From Notolepis coatsorum (Eukaryota > Chordata > Actinopteri > Aulopiformes > Paralepididae): a stretch of DNA of 64,000 nt. The first letter of the stretch is position 1; each line of letters begins with the position of its first letter. Below, piece by piece: positions 53,380 to 64,000 of this stretch. The notes under the pieces were generated by a model. It made no database searches. It saw only the letters and a program-made list of their open reading frames with translations, and was not told the origin of the DNA. The translations under genes and the position numbers were made by a program. The DNA is taken from assembly GCA_963971535.1 (NCBI GenBank), contig OZ020585.1, forward strand, positions 155,042,083-155,106,082, written 5' to 3'.

Positions 53380-54920
53380 AATCCAATGCAGAGATTACCA
53401 TGTGCCGCTGTGGTTAATATATTTTATGTATATCAAAACATTATTGAAATATTATTAAAGTGGACATTTATTAATTGTAGTAGAAATGTTACTGTTAATA
53501 TTGCAAGTAAACTGTATAAAACTGTCACCATTTTAAATAATATTTTAAAGCCATTATATCCATGTTAATTAAACAAGATACCCAGGTGTGTAAATTTTGG
53601 GGAATTATGGGTGGAGGGGGGGGGGGGGCTGGTTATACAATTATATATGTATAAAGTTATACAATTTTCTTTTTTACCAAAGGGTGAAAAGAAAATGTCA
53701 GTACCAAGCTAATTATACTAAAAACGGTTAGCATGGCATGTTATTGTAATACAAAAGGACCACTACCCCATGTTCTTAATAGTGCTCTTCCATGTGAGTA
53801 AAACATTTTCCATGCACTCTAAACACAAGGTAAATATATTGTGTGTTAGCAAGTTGATGTAACATCACTTTCACAGATGAAAAACAATCCAGTTTTTCTT
53901 TTTCACTTCTTACCTATCAGGGCTTCTGTATATTACAGCTTTTGTAAATGAAAGAGAAAATGGGTGATATATTGCAAATCCCCCAGTGACCTAATCACCC
54001 CACTCAAGTCTCTAAGCTCTGAAAATATTGCATCTCAAGAAGTCATTTACTAGTATGAATGTGTCCATCCATCACAATCACAGTCAGAACTAGAAGAATA
54101 CACTCAGTAGAGTGCAGACTTCCGCCAGGGACGAAGGCAGTATTGGGACATATCTTTTCCAACACTGGCCCGCCCAATCAAAAGGGTTCTTCTTTTTTTT
54201 TATTAATATGTAGAGTCAAAGTTGGATCATCCAATGAATAGCAGTCAATGAATACTGTTTCAATGATATATCTTTGACCATGTGACCAATACAAATAAAA
54301 CAAAACGTAAGTCTCATTTATTTTTTAGTATTGATTGCACAGAGGAATGGAAGCCTACCTCCCGTTAGCTAGCTGCTTTTAATGTAGGTTATTGTTAAAT
54401 CATGGTGAAACAACGAAGTTTGCTGCAAATTGTCACAAAAAGACAGGAGCGAGAGGAAGAGAAGTTCAGCCATCATTCTCACCCCAGACACCTGCTCCTG
54501 CAGCAGTTTCTCCTCAACAAGTGTAGTTTAATTTAGTTCAATTTAATTTCAAACCTTTATTTAAACTCGAAAGGCAACAGTCCGTTTATTCACAGGCTAT
54601 TGTTTGGCCATAGTCCACACCATACAGTTACACACAAATAAAGTTAGCTACGCTACTGGTTAGCTATGCTAAGTTACTGTTACTTGTTGTTACTTGTTGG
54701 TTACAGTTTGCTCCGCTCTCTGTCAGGCACCAAGTGACGCCAACCACCAAGACTCCGTTGGTTACAGGTTGCTCCGCTCTCTGGTCAGGCACCAAGAGAC
54801 ACCAACCACCATACAGTCGTGTTGCTCTGTTCACTGCTCCGTTCACAGCCCGACACCGAGAGACGCCGTTCCTGCCAAGAGACGTCTTGCTTCCCATACA
54901 CCAAGAGAGGTCGTGCTCTC
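53380..54920. other. Unassigned DNA; no gene supported
   Basis: G-run at 53616-53628. The segment 54695-54830 holds a short direct repeat (TTACAGTTTGCTCCGCTCTC.. / TTACAGGTTGCTCCGCTCTC..). A possible short ORF MVKQRSLLQIVTKRQERER at 54402 slightly resembles the N-terminus of hAT-type transposases, but the support is weak. Confidence 0.3.
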
Positions 54921-54924
54921 AGGT

Positions 54925-55347
54925 GTACCACCCTCTTATACCTGGCTTCCTATACATTTTAGAATTAATTTCAAGGTCCTGGTGCTCACTTTTAGAGCTT
55001 TGCATGGCCAGGGCCGCCAGGCACCAGAATATTTAACCGACCTGCGAACCATATGTGCCCAGCAGGACCCTGAGGACAGCTGACCAGGATCTGTTGGTCA
55101 TTCCGCGCACCAGGTTGATCACCAAAGGTGACAGAGCCTTTCAATCTGTAGCGCCTAGACTCTGGAAGACATTTAAAAAAATCAGCTAAAAATATTACTG
55201 TTTATACAGGCCTTTGGGTAATGTTTGAGCTTCTCCTCCAGGTATAACATTTTAGTTTTTTCTCTGTGATGCATTGTGTTTTTGTTCTGTCTCTTATCGC
55301 TTGAATGGTTCTTGCTTTTTATTTTTATATTTTATTTCTGCTGTATG
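54925..55347 (+). pseudogene. L2-like LINE C-terminus and 3'UTR, left part
   Basis: Reads YTWLPIHFRINFKVLVLTFR, ALHGQG, then PEYLTDL, the C-terminal block of L2-type LINEs, followed by a T-rich 3'UTR. It is interrupted at GTATG by Gypsy copy 2 and resumes at 61704. Confidence 0.8.
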
Positions 55348-56271
55348 TGTGAGGGCTGGCCCAGCACTGCGTGCTTCTCAACGTCAATTAACATCACGCA
55401 CCTGATGATGAATTAGCTCGTCGGGTGGATTCATATACGCTGACTACAGGTCACTCATTGTCGGGTCGTCTTGTCTCCACCATCTGCTGTCGTGTTCTCC
55501 CGTGGTATCCAGTGTGAGACGGTTGTTGCTGCCCTGCCGTCCCTTGGAGTTTCCTGCTGTACACGCGCTCTTCATTTCCATGGACCCTTGCTTTCGATTT
55601 TGCCCGTCGGCAGTACTCTTGGGGCTAGATCCACAAAGAATGAATTGCACGGAGCAAGTTGCACCCTTACTTAAAATTCATTATGAATTGAAAATGGGGG
55701 ACCCTGATGTAAACAAGACGAAAGTCTTTCTCTGGTCTGCATCCCCTTAACAATTGTGTGTATTGAGCCGTACTGTATTGTACCCATTCTGCAATCTGTT
55801 AATACAATTTTCATTCAATCAATCACCGTGCAGATTGATTGATTGAATGAACATTTAAGGAATAAGACTGTCTCTGAACAATTCCACGTTTAGGACTGGA
55901 CTCTGTGCCTTCGCTCGCCTTCGGGTGTTTTCCATATCCTGTGAAGATTGGTTTGATTCTACGTTTACTGGACGCTGCCTTGCTTATTCCATTTGGCTCA
56001 TTGACATTCTCCCTTAAAGGGGACGTTCCGGATTCCCACAGTTACAGGACGCTGCCGTGCTATTCCGTTTGGCATATTGACATCCTCCCTTAAAGGGGAC
56101 GTTCCTAATTCCATCAGTTACTGGACGCTGTTTGTTTTCTCACATTCAAATTTTTTCCTTAAAGGAACAGTGTTGCAAATTCTGTTGTTCAAATAAATAC
56201 GCCTTTTGTTTTGGCTAATTCTGATTTACCTGTCTGTGTTGTGCTGTTGGGGTCGCATACAAACCATAACA
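55348..56271 (+). repeat. 5' LTR of Gypsy copy 2, carrying a LINE tail
   Basis: 924 bp against 691 bp for the 3' LTR. The excess is 55624-55855, a plus-strand LINE 3' tail (GAAAATGGGGGACCCTGATG.. to ..CATTCAATCAATC) absent from the 3' LTR, so it arrived after integration. TATA-like CATATACG is near 55431 and GTCGGGTCGT is at 55460-55469. AATAAATACG near 56196 is the likely poly-A signal. Confidence 0.9.
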
Positions 56272-56273
56272 TT

Positions 56274-56283
56274 ACGACCCGAC
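56274..56283 (+). promoter_or_regulatory. Putative self-primer binding site, copy 2
   Basis: ACGACCCGAC, two bases after the 5' LTR and just before the gag ATG at 56285. It is perfectly complementary to GTCGGGTCGT at 55460-55469, about 29 bp downstream of the TATA-like box. Same layout as copy 1. Confidence 0.65.
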
Positions 56284-56284
56284 C

Positions 56285-57660
56285 ATGTCGACAACCCCAG
56301 CCGACACAGACAGTGTTAGAGCAGCCTTGGCAGGTCAGATCCAGCTGACGAATGCCCACACCCAACAGTTAGAGGCGGCTGCGGCTGCTGTGCAGGGCCT
56401 CCGGGCCCAGGTCCAGCCACTCCAGACTTCTTTGGATGTTCTAACCACCCAGTCGTAGCTTTGCCGTCTCCTGTTCCGCTTGGATATTTGCGGCATTCCC
56501 GCTGTGTTTTGAACGCTGCCAATGAACATTAGTTATCAGCTAGCCCTATCGCATGTGAGCAAATCATAGCAGGGAGGGGGGGGCCCCCGCCCTCTGCGCG
56601 AGATGCATCCAGCTGCAGCCCCGCAGAACCATACTGGGCTCCTCACACTGCCACACTGCGCCCTGTTGTTCCTGCGCGTTACGACATCTAAGAGGATAGC
56701 CTACAGTGGGGCGGGGCCCCCTAAGCTCCGGGGCCCCCCCGCACCGCGGGGGTTGCAGGGGCCTCCACTACGCCACTGGTTGCAGGTCCTCAGTACAGCA
56801 TTTAACACCCTGCTGGTAAACCCACCTGTTGCTGGAGCCCCAGTCAGCCTACCCCCTGTCGTCATGGCTGACCCTGCGTCTCCCAACCCAGCCCCCCGGG
56901 AGCCTCATCTCTCCAGCCCACGACTGTTTGACGGTAACTTCAAGGACTGTGCCACGTTAATCATGCAGTGTGAGTTCGTTTTCATTCATCAACCAAGCAG
57001 ATTCCCGACGGAGGCTGCCCAGGTGGCTTATATGACTAACTAGCAGCACAGTGGGTTACTGCTTCCTGGTCCATGAGGGCTAATTTCTGTTTTTCCTACT
57101 CAGATTTTGTGGCGGAGCTCCGAAGGGTATTCCACCATCCAGCTTGTGGCCAGGACCCTGGAGCCCGGTTGGGCACCTTCCAGCAGGGCAGTGGCAGTGT
57201 CACCGACTACGAGCTGGAGTTCAGACTGGCTGCAACCGAGAGTGGTTGGAACGACCAGGCGCTTCATCTCACTTTCCTGAGGGGTCTCAACGAGGCTGTG
57301 AGGGACCAGCTCGCCACCCGGGAGGAGCCTGATTCGATCGAGGCCCTAATTAGTCTCGCCATCCACATCGATGGACGCCTCCGGGAGAGAAGGTGCGAGC
57401 GAGCCCGACTGGGAGCCCCAACCGTTCCCCAGTTCTTCCGCACTCATGACTGGTCCGCTGCTCGTTCTGCCGCCCCTGCGACTGGTACATGGTACATCCT
57501 TCACCTCCCAGCCTGTGACCAGGGAGGAACCCATGCAGCTGGGACGCACATGCCTTAGTCCGGCCAAACGGGAGGCCCGATTCAGGTCCGGCCTTTGCAT
57601 CTACTGTGGCCTTATGGGACATCGAGTCAACAGTTGTCCTACCCGGCCAAAAGACTAGGC
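56285..57660 (+). pseudogene. gag: Gag of Gypsy copy 2
   Basis: Begins at ATG 56285, followed by 57 codons to a TAG at about 56456. There an unrelated GC-rich insert of about 320 bp (to about 56778, with CTAAGCTCCGGGGCC) breaks the frame. Gag resumes with LSTAFNTLLVNPPV and FDGNFKDCATL, has a stop near 57040, then 57073-57558 (SDFVAELRRVFHHP, LEFRLAATESGW). A frame change near 57500 leads to the knuckle [14 protein letters not shown] (about 57596). A TAG at about 57656 follows. Confidence 0.85.
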
Positions 57661-60600
57661 TTGCTGGGACCCCGGAAAATCCTGGTGAGCCGTTTTTCTT
57701 GTTCCCACACCCCTGCACCACCGAACCATCTGACGAGCGTTACCCTGGCCTGGGCGGATCAGCGGGTCATGGTGGGTGCACTCGTTGACTCAGGGGCTGA
57801 CGAGAGTTTCCTGGATTCTGAGTTTGCCACCCAGGCTAACATTCCGCTTGAGACCCTCGAGAAGCCCTTGGAGGTCTTCGCACTGGATGAGCGCCGCCTG
57901 GCCAACATCATTCAAAGTACCTGTCCTGTCTTCCTCACCATTGCGGGTAATCATGTGGAGAGACTCCAGTTCTTTATTACAGAGTCTCCTTTAGTCCCAG
58001 TAGTTCTGGGTCGTCCCTGGCTCGCGTAGCATGAGCCCCACATCGCCTGGTCCTCCGGTACCATCATGGGTTGGATACCCTCCTGTCATTCCCAGTGTCT
58101 TCAGGCTGTGCCCAGCCCATCATCCCGGAGTTATCCTAGTGTCCCGCCTCCAGACCTTTCTACTATCCCTCCTGAGTACCATGATCACAGGGAGGTTTTC
58201 AGGAAATCCTGGGCCCAGGCCCTTCCTCCTCATCGGCCTTACGACTGTGCAATCGACCTCCGCTCTGGGGCCTTCCTTCCCGGCAGCCACCTTTACAGTC
58301 TGACCATCCCAGAGAAGGCAGCGATGGAGGAGTACATCTCAGAGTCCTTGACAGCAGGCCTCATTCGGCCCTCGTCCTCCCCGGTGGCGGCTGGATTCTT
58401 TTTTGTTAAGAAGAAGGATGGAGGCCTCCGACCCTGCATTGACTATCGCCAGCTTAACGATATCACTATCAAGAACAAGTATCCTCTTCCTTTCATGAAT
58501 TCCACCCTCGAGCCCCTCACCCAGGCTACTGTCTTCACTAAACTGGATCTCCGGAGTGCCTACCATCTGGTCTGGATCCGAGAGGGTGACGAGTGGAAGA
58601 CCGCCTTCAAGACTCCCCGGGGTCATTACGAGTACCTGGTAATGCCGTTCGGCCTCACCAACGCCCCGGCGGTATTCCAGGCGCTCATGAATGACGTCCT
58701 TCGTGACATGCTCAATGAATTTGTGGTGGTCTACTTCGACGACATCCTCCTCTTCTTCAGGACTCTTGAGGAGCATGTCCATCATGTCCACCGAGTGCTT
58801 GAGCGACTCCTCCGCAACCGGCTCTTCGTTAAGGCGGAGAAGTGCCGTTTCCACTCCAATTCCGTTGATTATCTTGGCTTCATCATGGAGAGCGGCCAGA
58901 CCCGAGCTGACCCCCGCAAGATCCAGGCCATGGTTGAGTGGCCGGAGCCCTCTTCTCGGAAGGAGCTACAGAGCTTCCTCGGTTTTGCGAACTTTTACCG
59001 GAGGTTTATCCGGAACTACAGCCGAGTGGCGGAGCGGAGCCACTTACCAAGCTGACCTCTCCCTCCCTGCCGTTCGACTGGGCTCCAGCGGGCTGCTCTG
59101 CATTCTGTTCCCTCAAGAACAGATTCACCACCGCCCCGGTCTTACTCCACCCAGACCCCAAGAGGCAGTTCATCGTGGAGGTGGACGCCTCGGATACTGG
59201 ACTAGGGGCTATCCTGTCTCAGCGGTCAGCGACAGACCAGAAGGTCCATCCATGCACCTTCTACTCTCGCCGGTTCCTTCCTGCTGAGAGGAACTACGAC
59301 ATAGGGAATTGGGAGCTGTTGGCAGAAGTGGCGTCATTGGCTGGAGGGGGCCGAGGAACCATTTACCATTTGGACTGATCATAAGAACTTAACGTACATC
59401 CGCGCATCCAAGCGCCTCAACGGCCGGCAGGCAAGGTGGGCCAGCTTCCTCAGTCGGTTTGACTTCTCGCTGACCTTTCGCCCTGGGTCCCGCAACACGA
59501 AGGCCGACTCTCTGTCCCGGCTACACACCAAGGAGGATCCAACTACAGATGATCCGACTCCCATTCTCCATGAGGCCAGGGTGGTGGGAGTGGTTACCTG
59601 GGGCATCGAGACCGCGGTCAAGCGTGCCTTATGTTTCCATCCTGCTCCGAGCAACGTACCTTTTCGTCGCCTCTTCGTCCCCGACTCTGTCCGGTCCCGG
59701 GTTCTTCAATGGGGCCACACCAGCCGGTTTGCCTGCCACCCCGGCGTCCACTGCACCTTCTCCTTCCTGGCTCGTTGGTTCTGGTGGTCCACCATGAGGA
59801 ACGACATCAGGGAGTTTGTGATGGCCTGCACGGTCTGCGCCCGCAGCAAGGCCTCTCACCAAGCACCCGCCGGTCTGCTGCAGCCACTCCCCATTCCGAG
59901 CCGCCCTTGGTCCCATGTGGCGTTGGACTTCGTCTCTGGCCTTCCTCCCTCCCAGGGAAACACAGTCATTCTAACAGTGATGGATCGTTTCAGCAAGGGG
60001 GTCCATCTCGTGGCCCTTCCCAAGCTTCCATCAGCTCCCGAGACGGCGGACCTCCTGACGAGCCACGTGTTCCGCCTCCATGGGTTTCCCCAGGATGTCA
60101 TCTCGGACCGGGGGCCCCAGTTCACCTCCCAGGTATGGCGGGCCTTTTGTAAGGGATTGGGGGCTACTTTTAGCCTTCCCTCTGGTTATCACCCACAGAC
60201 TAACGGGCAGACGGAGAGAATGAACCAGAGCGCGGCGTCTGCTCTCCGGTGTGTTGCCGCCAAGAAGCCTGCATCCTGGAGCCGGTTCCTTCCCTGGGTC
60301 AAGTACGCCATCAACTCCCTGATCAGCTCCGCCACCGGCCTTTCGTCGTTCGAGGTATCTCTGGGCTACCAACCCCCTCTCTTCACAGCACAGGAGTCGG
60401 AAGTGGCAGTTCCCTCTGTGCAGATTCATCTCGACCGGTGTCGTCGCGTCTGGGAGATCACCAGGACTGTTCTGCTCCGGGCATCGGAGCGCGGCCAGTC
60501 GGGGAGCTAACCGACGCCGGACCCCAGCGCCGGCATACCAACCAGGGCAGAGGGTGTGGCTATCCTCCAAGGATCTCCCACTTCAATCCACCGCCAAGAA

Positions 60601-61012
60601 GCTGAACCCCCGGTTCGTCTGTCCTTTCGAGATCTGGAAGGTGCTCAGCCCCACGGCAATGAGTCTAAGGCTTCCAGCCTCCATGCAGATCCATCCTGTG
60701 TTTCATGTGTCCCGTGTAAAACCTGTCTCTCTCAGTCCCCTGATGCCTCCTGCCCCAGATCCGCCTCCTCCCGAGATGGTGGATGGACACCCCCAGTGGA
60801 AGGTTCGCCGGCTCATGGACATCCGACGCCGAGGACGGGGGTTCCAGTATCTGGTGGACTGGGAGGGATACGGCCCAGAGGAACGGAGCTGGGTCTCCCG
60901 CCAGCTCATCATGGACCCCGCCCTGATCACCGACTTTCACCGTTCCCATCCGGACAAGCCGAGGCCGGGCAGGTCGCCAGGTGGTTCCCGTGGAGGGGGG
61001 GGGGTATTGTGA
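57660..61012 (+). pseudogene. pol: Pol of Gypsy copy 2: protease, RT, RNase H, integrase, chromodomain
   Basis: Protease ALVDSGADESFLD is at about 57777. TAG at 58027-58029 interrupts, and the same frame continues to 59055 with [31 protein letters not shown] and the catalytic [10 protein letters not shown] (about 58728). A frameshift near 59032 precedes RNase H ([14 protein letters not shown]), and a deletion near 59325 removes about 10 codons. Integrase follows in the frame of 59581-60510, with [11 protein letters not shown], a first Asp near 59926, SDRGPQF near 60100 and NGQTERMN near 60210. After a break near 60505 the chromodomain ([16 protein letters not shown]) lies at about 60848-60900. 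It has more lesions than copy 1 but keeps the polymerase core. Confidence 0.9.
60991..61005 (+). other. Polypurine tract of Gypsy copy 2
   Basis: TGGAGGGGGGGGGGTA immediately upstream of the 3' LTR at 61008. Confidence 0.8.
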
Positions 61013-61698
61013 GGGCTGGCCCAGCACTGCGTGCTTCTCAACGTCAATTAACATCATGAACCTGAGATGAATCAGCTCGTCGGGAGGATTCATATACGCT
61101 GACTGCAGGTCACTTGTTGTCGGGTCATCTTGTCTCCACCATCTGCTGTCGTGTTCTCCCGTGGTCTCCAGTGTGAGACGGTTGTTGCTGCCCTGCCGTC
61201 CCTTGGAGTTTCCTGCTGTGCACGCGCTCTTCATTTCCATGAACCCTTGCTGTCGATTTGCCCATAGGCAGTACTCTTGGTGAGTCTTGAATAAGACTGT
61301 CTCTGAACAATTCCACATTTAGCACTGGACTCTGTGCCTTCGCTCGCCTTCGAGTGTTTTCCATATCATGTGAAGATGTTTGATTCTACGTTTACTGGAC
61401 GCTGCCTTGCTTATTCCATTTGGCTCATTGACATTCTCCCTTAAAGGGGACGCTCCGGATTCGCACAGTTACTGGACGCTGCCGTGCTATTCCGTTTGGC
61501 ATATTGACATCCTCCCTTAAAGGGGACGTTCCTAATTCCATCAGTTACTGGACGCTGTTTGTTTTCTCACATTCAAAATGTTTCCTTAAAAGAACAGTGT
61601 TGCAAATTCTGTTGTTCAAATAAATACGCCCTTTGTTTTGGCTAACTCTGATTTACCTGTCTGTGTCGTGCTGTTGGGGTTGCATACAAACCATAACA
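61008..61698 (+). repeat. 3' LTR of Gypsy copy 2
   Basis: 691 bp. Start-site motif is GTCGGGTCAT at 61119-61128, one change from the 5' copy. It contains the repeated ACTGGACGCTGCC/AAAGGGGACG modules (61395-61560). AATAAATACG is at 61618. Confidence 0.9.
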
Positions 61699-61703
61699 GT
61701 ATG

Positions 61704-61766
61704 TAAAGCACTTTGTGAGTTCTCTCTGTGAAAAATGCTATATAAATAAACTTTACTTACTTTATT
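61704..61766 (+). repeat. L2-type LINE 3' tail, right part
   Basis: TAAAGCACTTTGTGAGTTCT, then GAAAAATGCTATATAAATAA and ACTTTACTTACTTTATT. This is the conserved L2-like hairpin tail, continuing the fragment at 54925-55347 split by Gypsy copy 2. Confidence 0.8.
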
Positions 61767-62037
61767 TAACAGATTGCAGAATGGGTACAATACAGTACGG
61801 CTCAATACATACAATTGTTAAGTGGATGCAGACCAGAGAAAGACGTTTGTCTTGTTTACATCAGGGTCCCCCATTTTCAATTCATAGTGACATTTATGAC
61901 ATACACAACATACATGACATCATGACATTTATGGCATAGGGACATATATGACATACAGGTATATAGTACTGTTACATTTGTGACATATATGATATGCAAA
62001 TATACAGTACTGTTACCCATAGATCCTGACAGCGTAT

Positions 62038-62250
62038 ATACATATGATGGGGAGGAGACTGTACATTAGGAGGGGGTGGGTGGGTGGGAGAGAAATATAC
62101 ATACGGTGGGGAGAGAATATATACATACGGTGGTGAGGAGACTGTACATTAGGAGGGGGTGGGAGGGTGGGCGAGAAAGATACATACGGTGGGGAGAGAT
62201 ACATACGGAGGGGAGGAGACTGTCTATTAGGAGGGGGTGGGGGGGTTTGG
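62038..62250. repeat. CATACGGTGGGGAG array inside the LINE 3'UTR
   Basis: Same satellite as 42955-43952 (ATACATACGGTGGGGAGAGA, GAGACTGTACATTAGGAGGG), only about two composite units. It lies between the tail and the stop codon of the LINE, which suggests the source of the large array. Confidence 0.85.
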
Positions 62251-63204
62251 ACATTTACGGTGGCCAGTTTCGAATTGCAGCCTCCCGTAGGTGCTCTTTT
62301 AGAGCGGTTTTGAATGTGGGTAGGGATTCACATTCCTTTACAGCTTTGTGTAGGGCGTTCCACATTGATGTGGCATAATTGCTAAACGTGTTTAGTCCCT
62401 TGTTTGAGCCGAATCTGGGTTTAACATGATTTGTTGAGCTTCCTCTGGTGTTGTGGTCGTGGTATTCACTGACCTTTGGGAAGTATTTTGTCATGTACAT
62501 GGGTACCTTAGTCGTATAGTGTATCTTGTAGACCAGGCCCATTGCAAGTTGCTGTACTCTGTTGTCTACTCTAAGCCATCCTAGGTAGTCAAAGTGAGCA
62601 GGGGTGAGGTGGGTTCTAGGAGTAAGGTCAAGTAGTAGTCTGACCAGTTTGTTTTGTGATGTTTGTAATCTTGTTTTTAGCGCCTTTGAGGTGCTTTGGT
62701 ACCATGAGGTGCAAGCATAGTCGTAGTACCCTTGAATGAGTGCTCCTGCCAGAGTCTTCAGGGTATTCTTGTTTACCAGAGAGGAGATCCGGTACAAGAA
62801 TCTAGTTTGTTGGTTGACTTTTTTTATTACCTTGGATGCCATTTTGTCACAGGAAAGATTTGCTTCTAGGATGGACCCTAGGTATGTAATTTCATCTTTC
62901 CTTGTGACAATATTGTCACCCACTGTAACTGAGAAGCCGTCGGTCTTGCTGAGTTTGTTATTTGATCCGAAGAGAATGGACTCTGTTTTACCCAGGTGTA
63001 AAGTTTGTTATCAGCGAGCCAGGTGCAGATTCTGCCGAGTTCTGAGCTGAGGGTTTTTTCAACCTGTAACTTGTTCTTGTCAGAGACCAGCAGGGCTGAG
63101 TCGTCCGCGAACAAGAACAAGTTGCAGTCACAAGCTGACGACATGTCATTTGCATAAATTAGGAACAGTTGCGGTCCTAGTATGCTTCCTTGTGGAACAC
63201 CACA

Positions 63205-63231
63205 GCTCACTGTGGGGGGGGGGGGGGGGGA
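63205..63231. repeat. G-run within the LINE RT
   Basis: GTGGGG followed by a run of G to 63230, a poly-proline stretch (SPPPPPTV) in the minus-strand RT frame. Prone to length error. Confidence 0.7.
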
Positions 63232-63336
63232 TAGAGTACCGTTTACCTCCACCATCTGTTTTCTCCCCTCAAGGTAGGATTGCATCCAGCTCACTGATAA
63301 ACTATCAAAACCAATAGCTTTTAGCTTGTCAATCAG

Positions 63337-64000
63337 AATGGAGTGATTAATAATAATAATAATAATAACTTTATTTGTATAGCACTTTTCATACAGAGGT
63401 TGCAGTTCAAAGTGCTTCACAACAGTAAAAGATACAGGCATAAGCGAGCATAAAAAGATAGACAGGTAGAATCACAGTGTTTCACATTAGGATCTAGCAT
63501 CACAATAGGCTCTCCGCTTACAGTTTTCAGTAACACAAATAGTAAAAATAGTTTAAAATGATTCAGTTTAAAAATAGTAAAAAAGAAATTATAAAATAGA
63601 ACGGACATAAAAAATACAGGCATGAGCGAGCATAGCAAGATATGGCACATTAGGATCAAGCATCCTAATAGGCTCTCTATTCAGTAATACTCCTGTAATT
63701 CATGAACAAATAATCACAGTGTTTCACATTTGGATCTAGCAAATAATAAGAATAGTTTAAAATGATTCAGTTTAAAAATAGTCATCAGTAAGAAGTAAAA
63801 AGTGCAATAACCGACACATGAATTTGATAGGCAGTGTAAAAGAGTAGGCAGGGTAAGAATAAATACAAGTTGTGTCAGGATATCCCTGATGTTTCCTCTT
63901 GCCACTAGGTGGTAGCAGATATCTATCAGTGAAATGCCTGAGCAAAGAGATAGGTTTTAAGCTGTCTTTTAAAGATGTCTAGCGAGTTGGCTTCCCTGAT
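63337..64000. repeat. Fish retroposon 3'UTR-type sequence, reaching the window edge
   Basis: After an (AAT)n run at 63342-63370 comes TTTATTTGTATAGCACTTTT and CAAAGTGCTTCACA, the reverse of an L2-type tail. Two similar blocks (ACAGTGTTTCACATTAGGAT.. near 63475 and ACAGTGTTTCACATTTGGAT.. near 63716) repeat with TTTAAAATGATTCAGTTTAA. At the edge, GGTTTTAAGCTGTCTTTTAA continues a common fish retroposon body. No coding domain seen. Confidence 0.5.

Larger units (their letters stand above)
55348..61698 (+). mobile_element. Ty3/Gypsy V-clade chromovirus-like retrotransposon, copy 2
   Basis: 5' LTR 55348-56271 and 3' LTR 61008-61698, both TGTGAGGGCTGG...CATAACA, with a perfect 5-bp target duplication GTATG (55343-55347, 61699-61703). 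Internal order gag, protease, RT with YFDD, RNase H, integrase, chromodomain. It is a relative of copy 1 with clearly different LTRs but similar proteins. An insert in gag, stops and several frameshifts make it inactive, although it keeps the RT core that copy 1 has lost. Confidence 0.95.
61767..63330 (-). mobile_element. LINE with (AATC)n-type tail, jockey/L2-group, partial
   Basis: Best copy of the LINE whose tails are scattered across the window. On the minus strand: RT (MQSYLEGRKQMVEVNGT, SCGVPQGSILGPQLFLIYAN, NLFLFADDSALLVSD) at about 63300-63000. After a frameshift near 62960 comes the C-terminal region (TYLGSILEANLSC, KVIKKVNQQTRFLYRISSLV, YYDYACTSWYQ, WNALHKAVKECE) to a stop at 62255. 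The 3'UTR holds the G-rich CATACGGTGGGGAG array and ends with the CCCCCATTTTCAAT tail. The 5' half is missing. The FADD catalytic box is intact. Confidence 0.8.

Noticed and set aside
52721..53401. Open frames of 170-219 codons in several frames
   Set aside because: The 60-bp unit is a multiple of three and lacks stops, so open frames arise automatically on both strands.

Overview
This window is repeat-dominated animal DNA, most probably from a ray-finned (teleost) fish. The pointers are two V-clade (Tf1/sushi-like, chromodomain-bearing) Ty3/Gypsy elements, CR1/Rex1-like, L2-like and L1-like LINEs with typical fish 3' tails, tRNA-derived SINEs, many MITEs, and one exon that reads as the C-terminus of the P/Q calcium channel (cacna1a). 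There are no bacterial-style genes, operons or CRISPR arrays. Nearly every coding-like stretch belongs to a mobile element. The species cannot be named from the sequence.

Layout. 0-8.5 kb: a hAT transposase scrap and hAT-type repeat, then a decayed zinc-finger/DDE-type transposase gene (about 1.14-3.73 kb) and, in the same orientation, an exon-split PB1/SAMD3-like gene (about 4.04-8.4 kb) carrying a SINE and a possible LTR. 8.5-15.6 kb: rearranged fragments of the same transposase family, split by a complete Gypsy element (8971-15168, both LTRs). 15.6-18.8 kb: a diverged repeat array interrupted by a minus-strand solo Gypsy LTR of about 2.45 kb that has grown by internal tandem repeats (target duplication GTCAC). 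19.2-23.1 kb: a five-exon DUF7869-like gene that is intact except for one internal stop. 23.1-27.9 kb: LINE-tail repeats, then a Harbinger-like MITE carrying an 18S rRNA fragment and a 74-bp TTAA-flanked MITE.

27.9-38.8 kb is a nest: LINE A was split by a hAT-type repeat, that was split by LINE B, LINE B's 3'UTR was split by an LTR, LINE B's reverse-transcriptase region was tandemly duplicated (1,222 bp), and LINE A's 3'UTR later took an L1-like LINE and then a SINE at the same target. 39-44 kb: MITEs, the cacna1a-like exon, and tandem arrays. 44.4-46.3 kb: a palindrome of about 1 kb. 46.3-53.3 kb: a run of minisatellites. 54.9-61.8 kb: an L2 3' end split by a second Gypsy element (55348-61698, perfect GTATG target duplication). 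61.8-64 kb: a minus-strand LINE and another retroposon tail.

The points I rate highest are the paired transposase + PB1/SAMD3-like genes, the DUF7869 gene with one stop, the self-priming signature shared by the Gypsy elements, the captured 18S rRNA piece, and the palindrome. All homology statements come from reading motifs by eye. No database search was possible.
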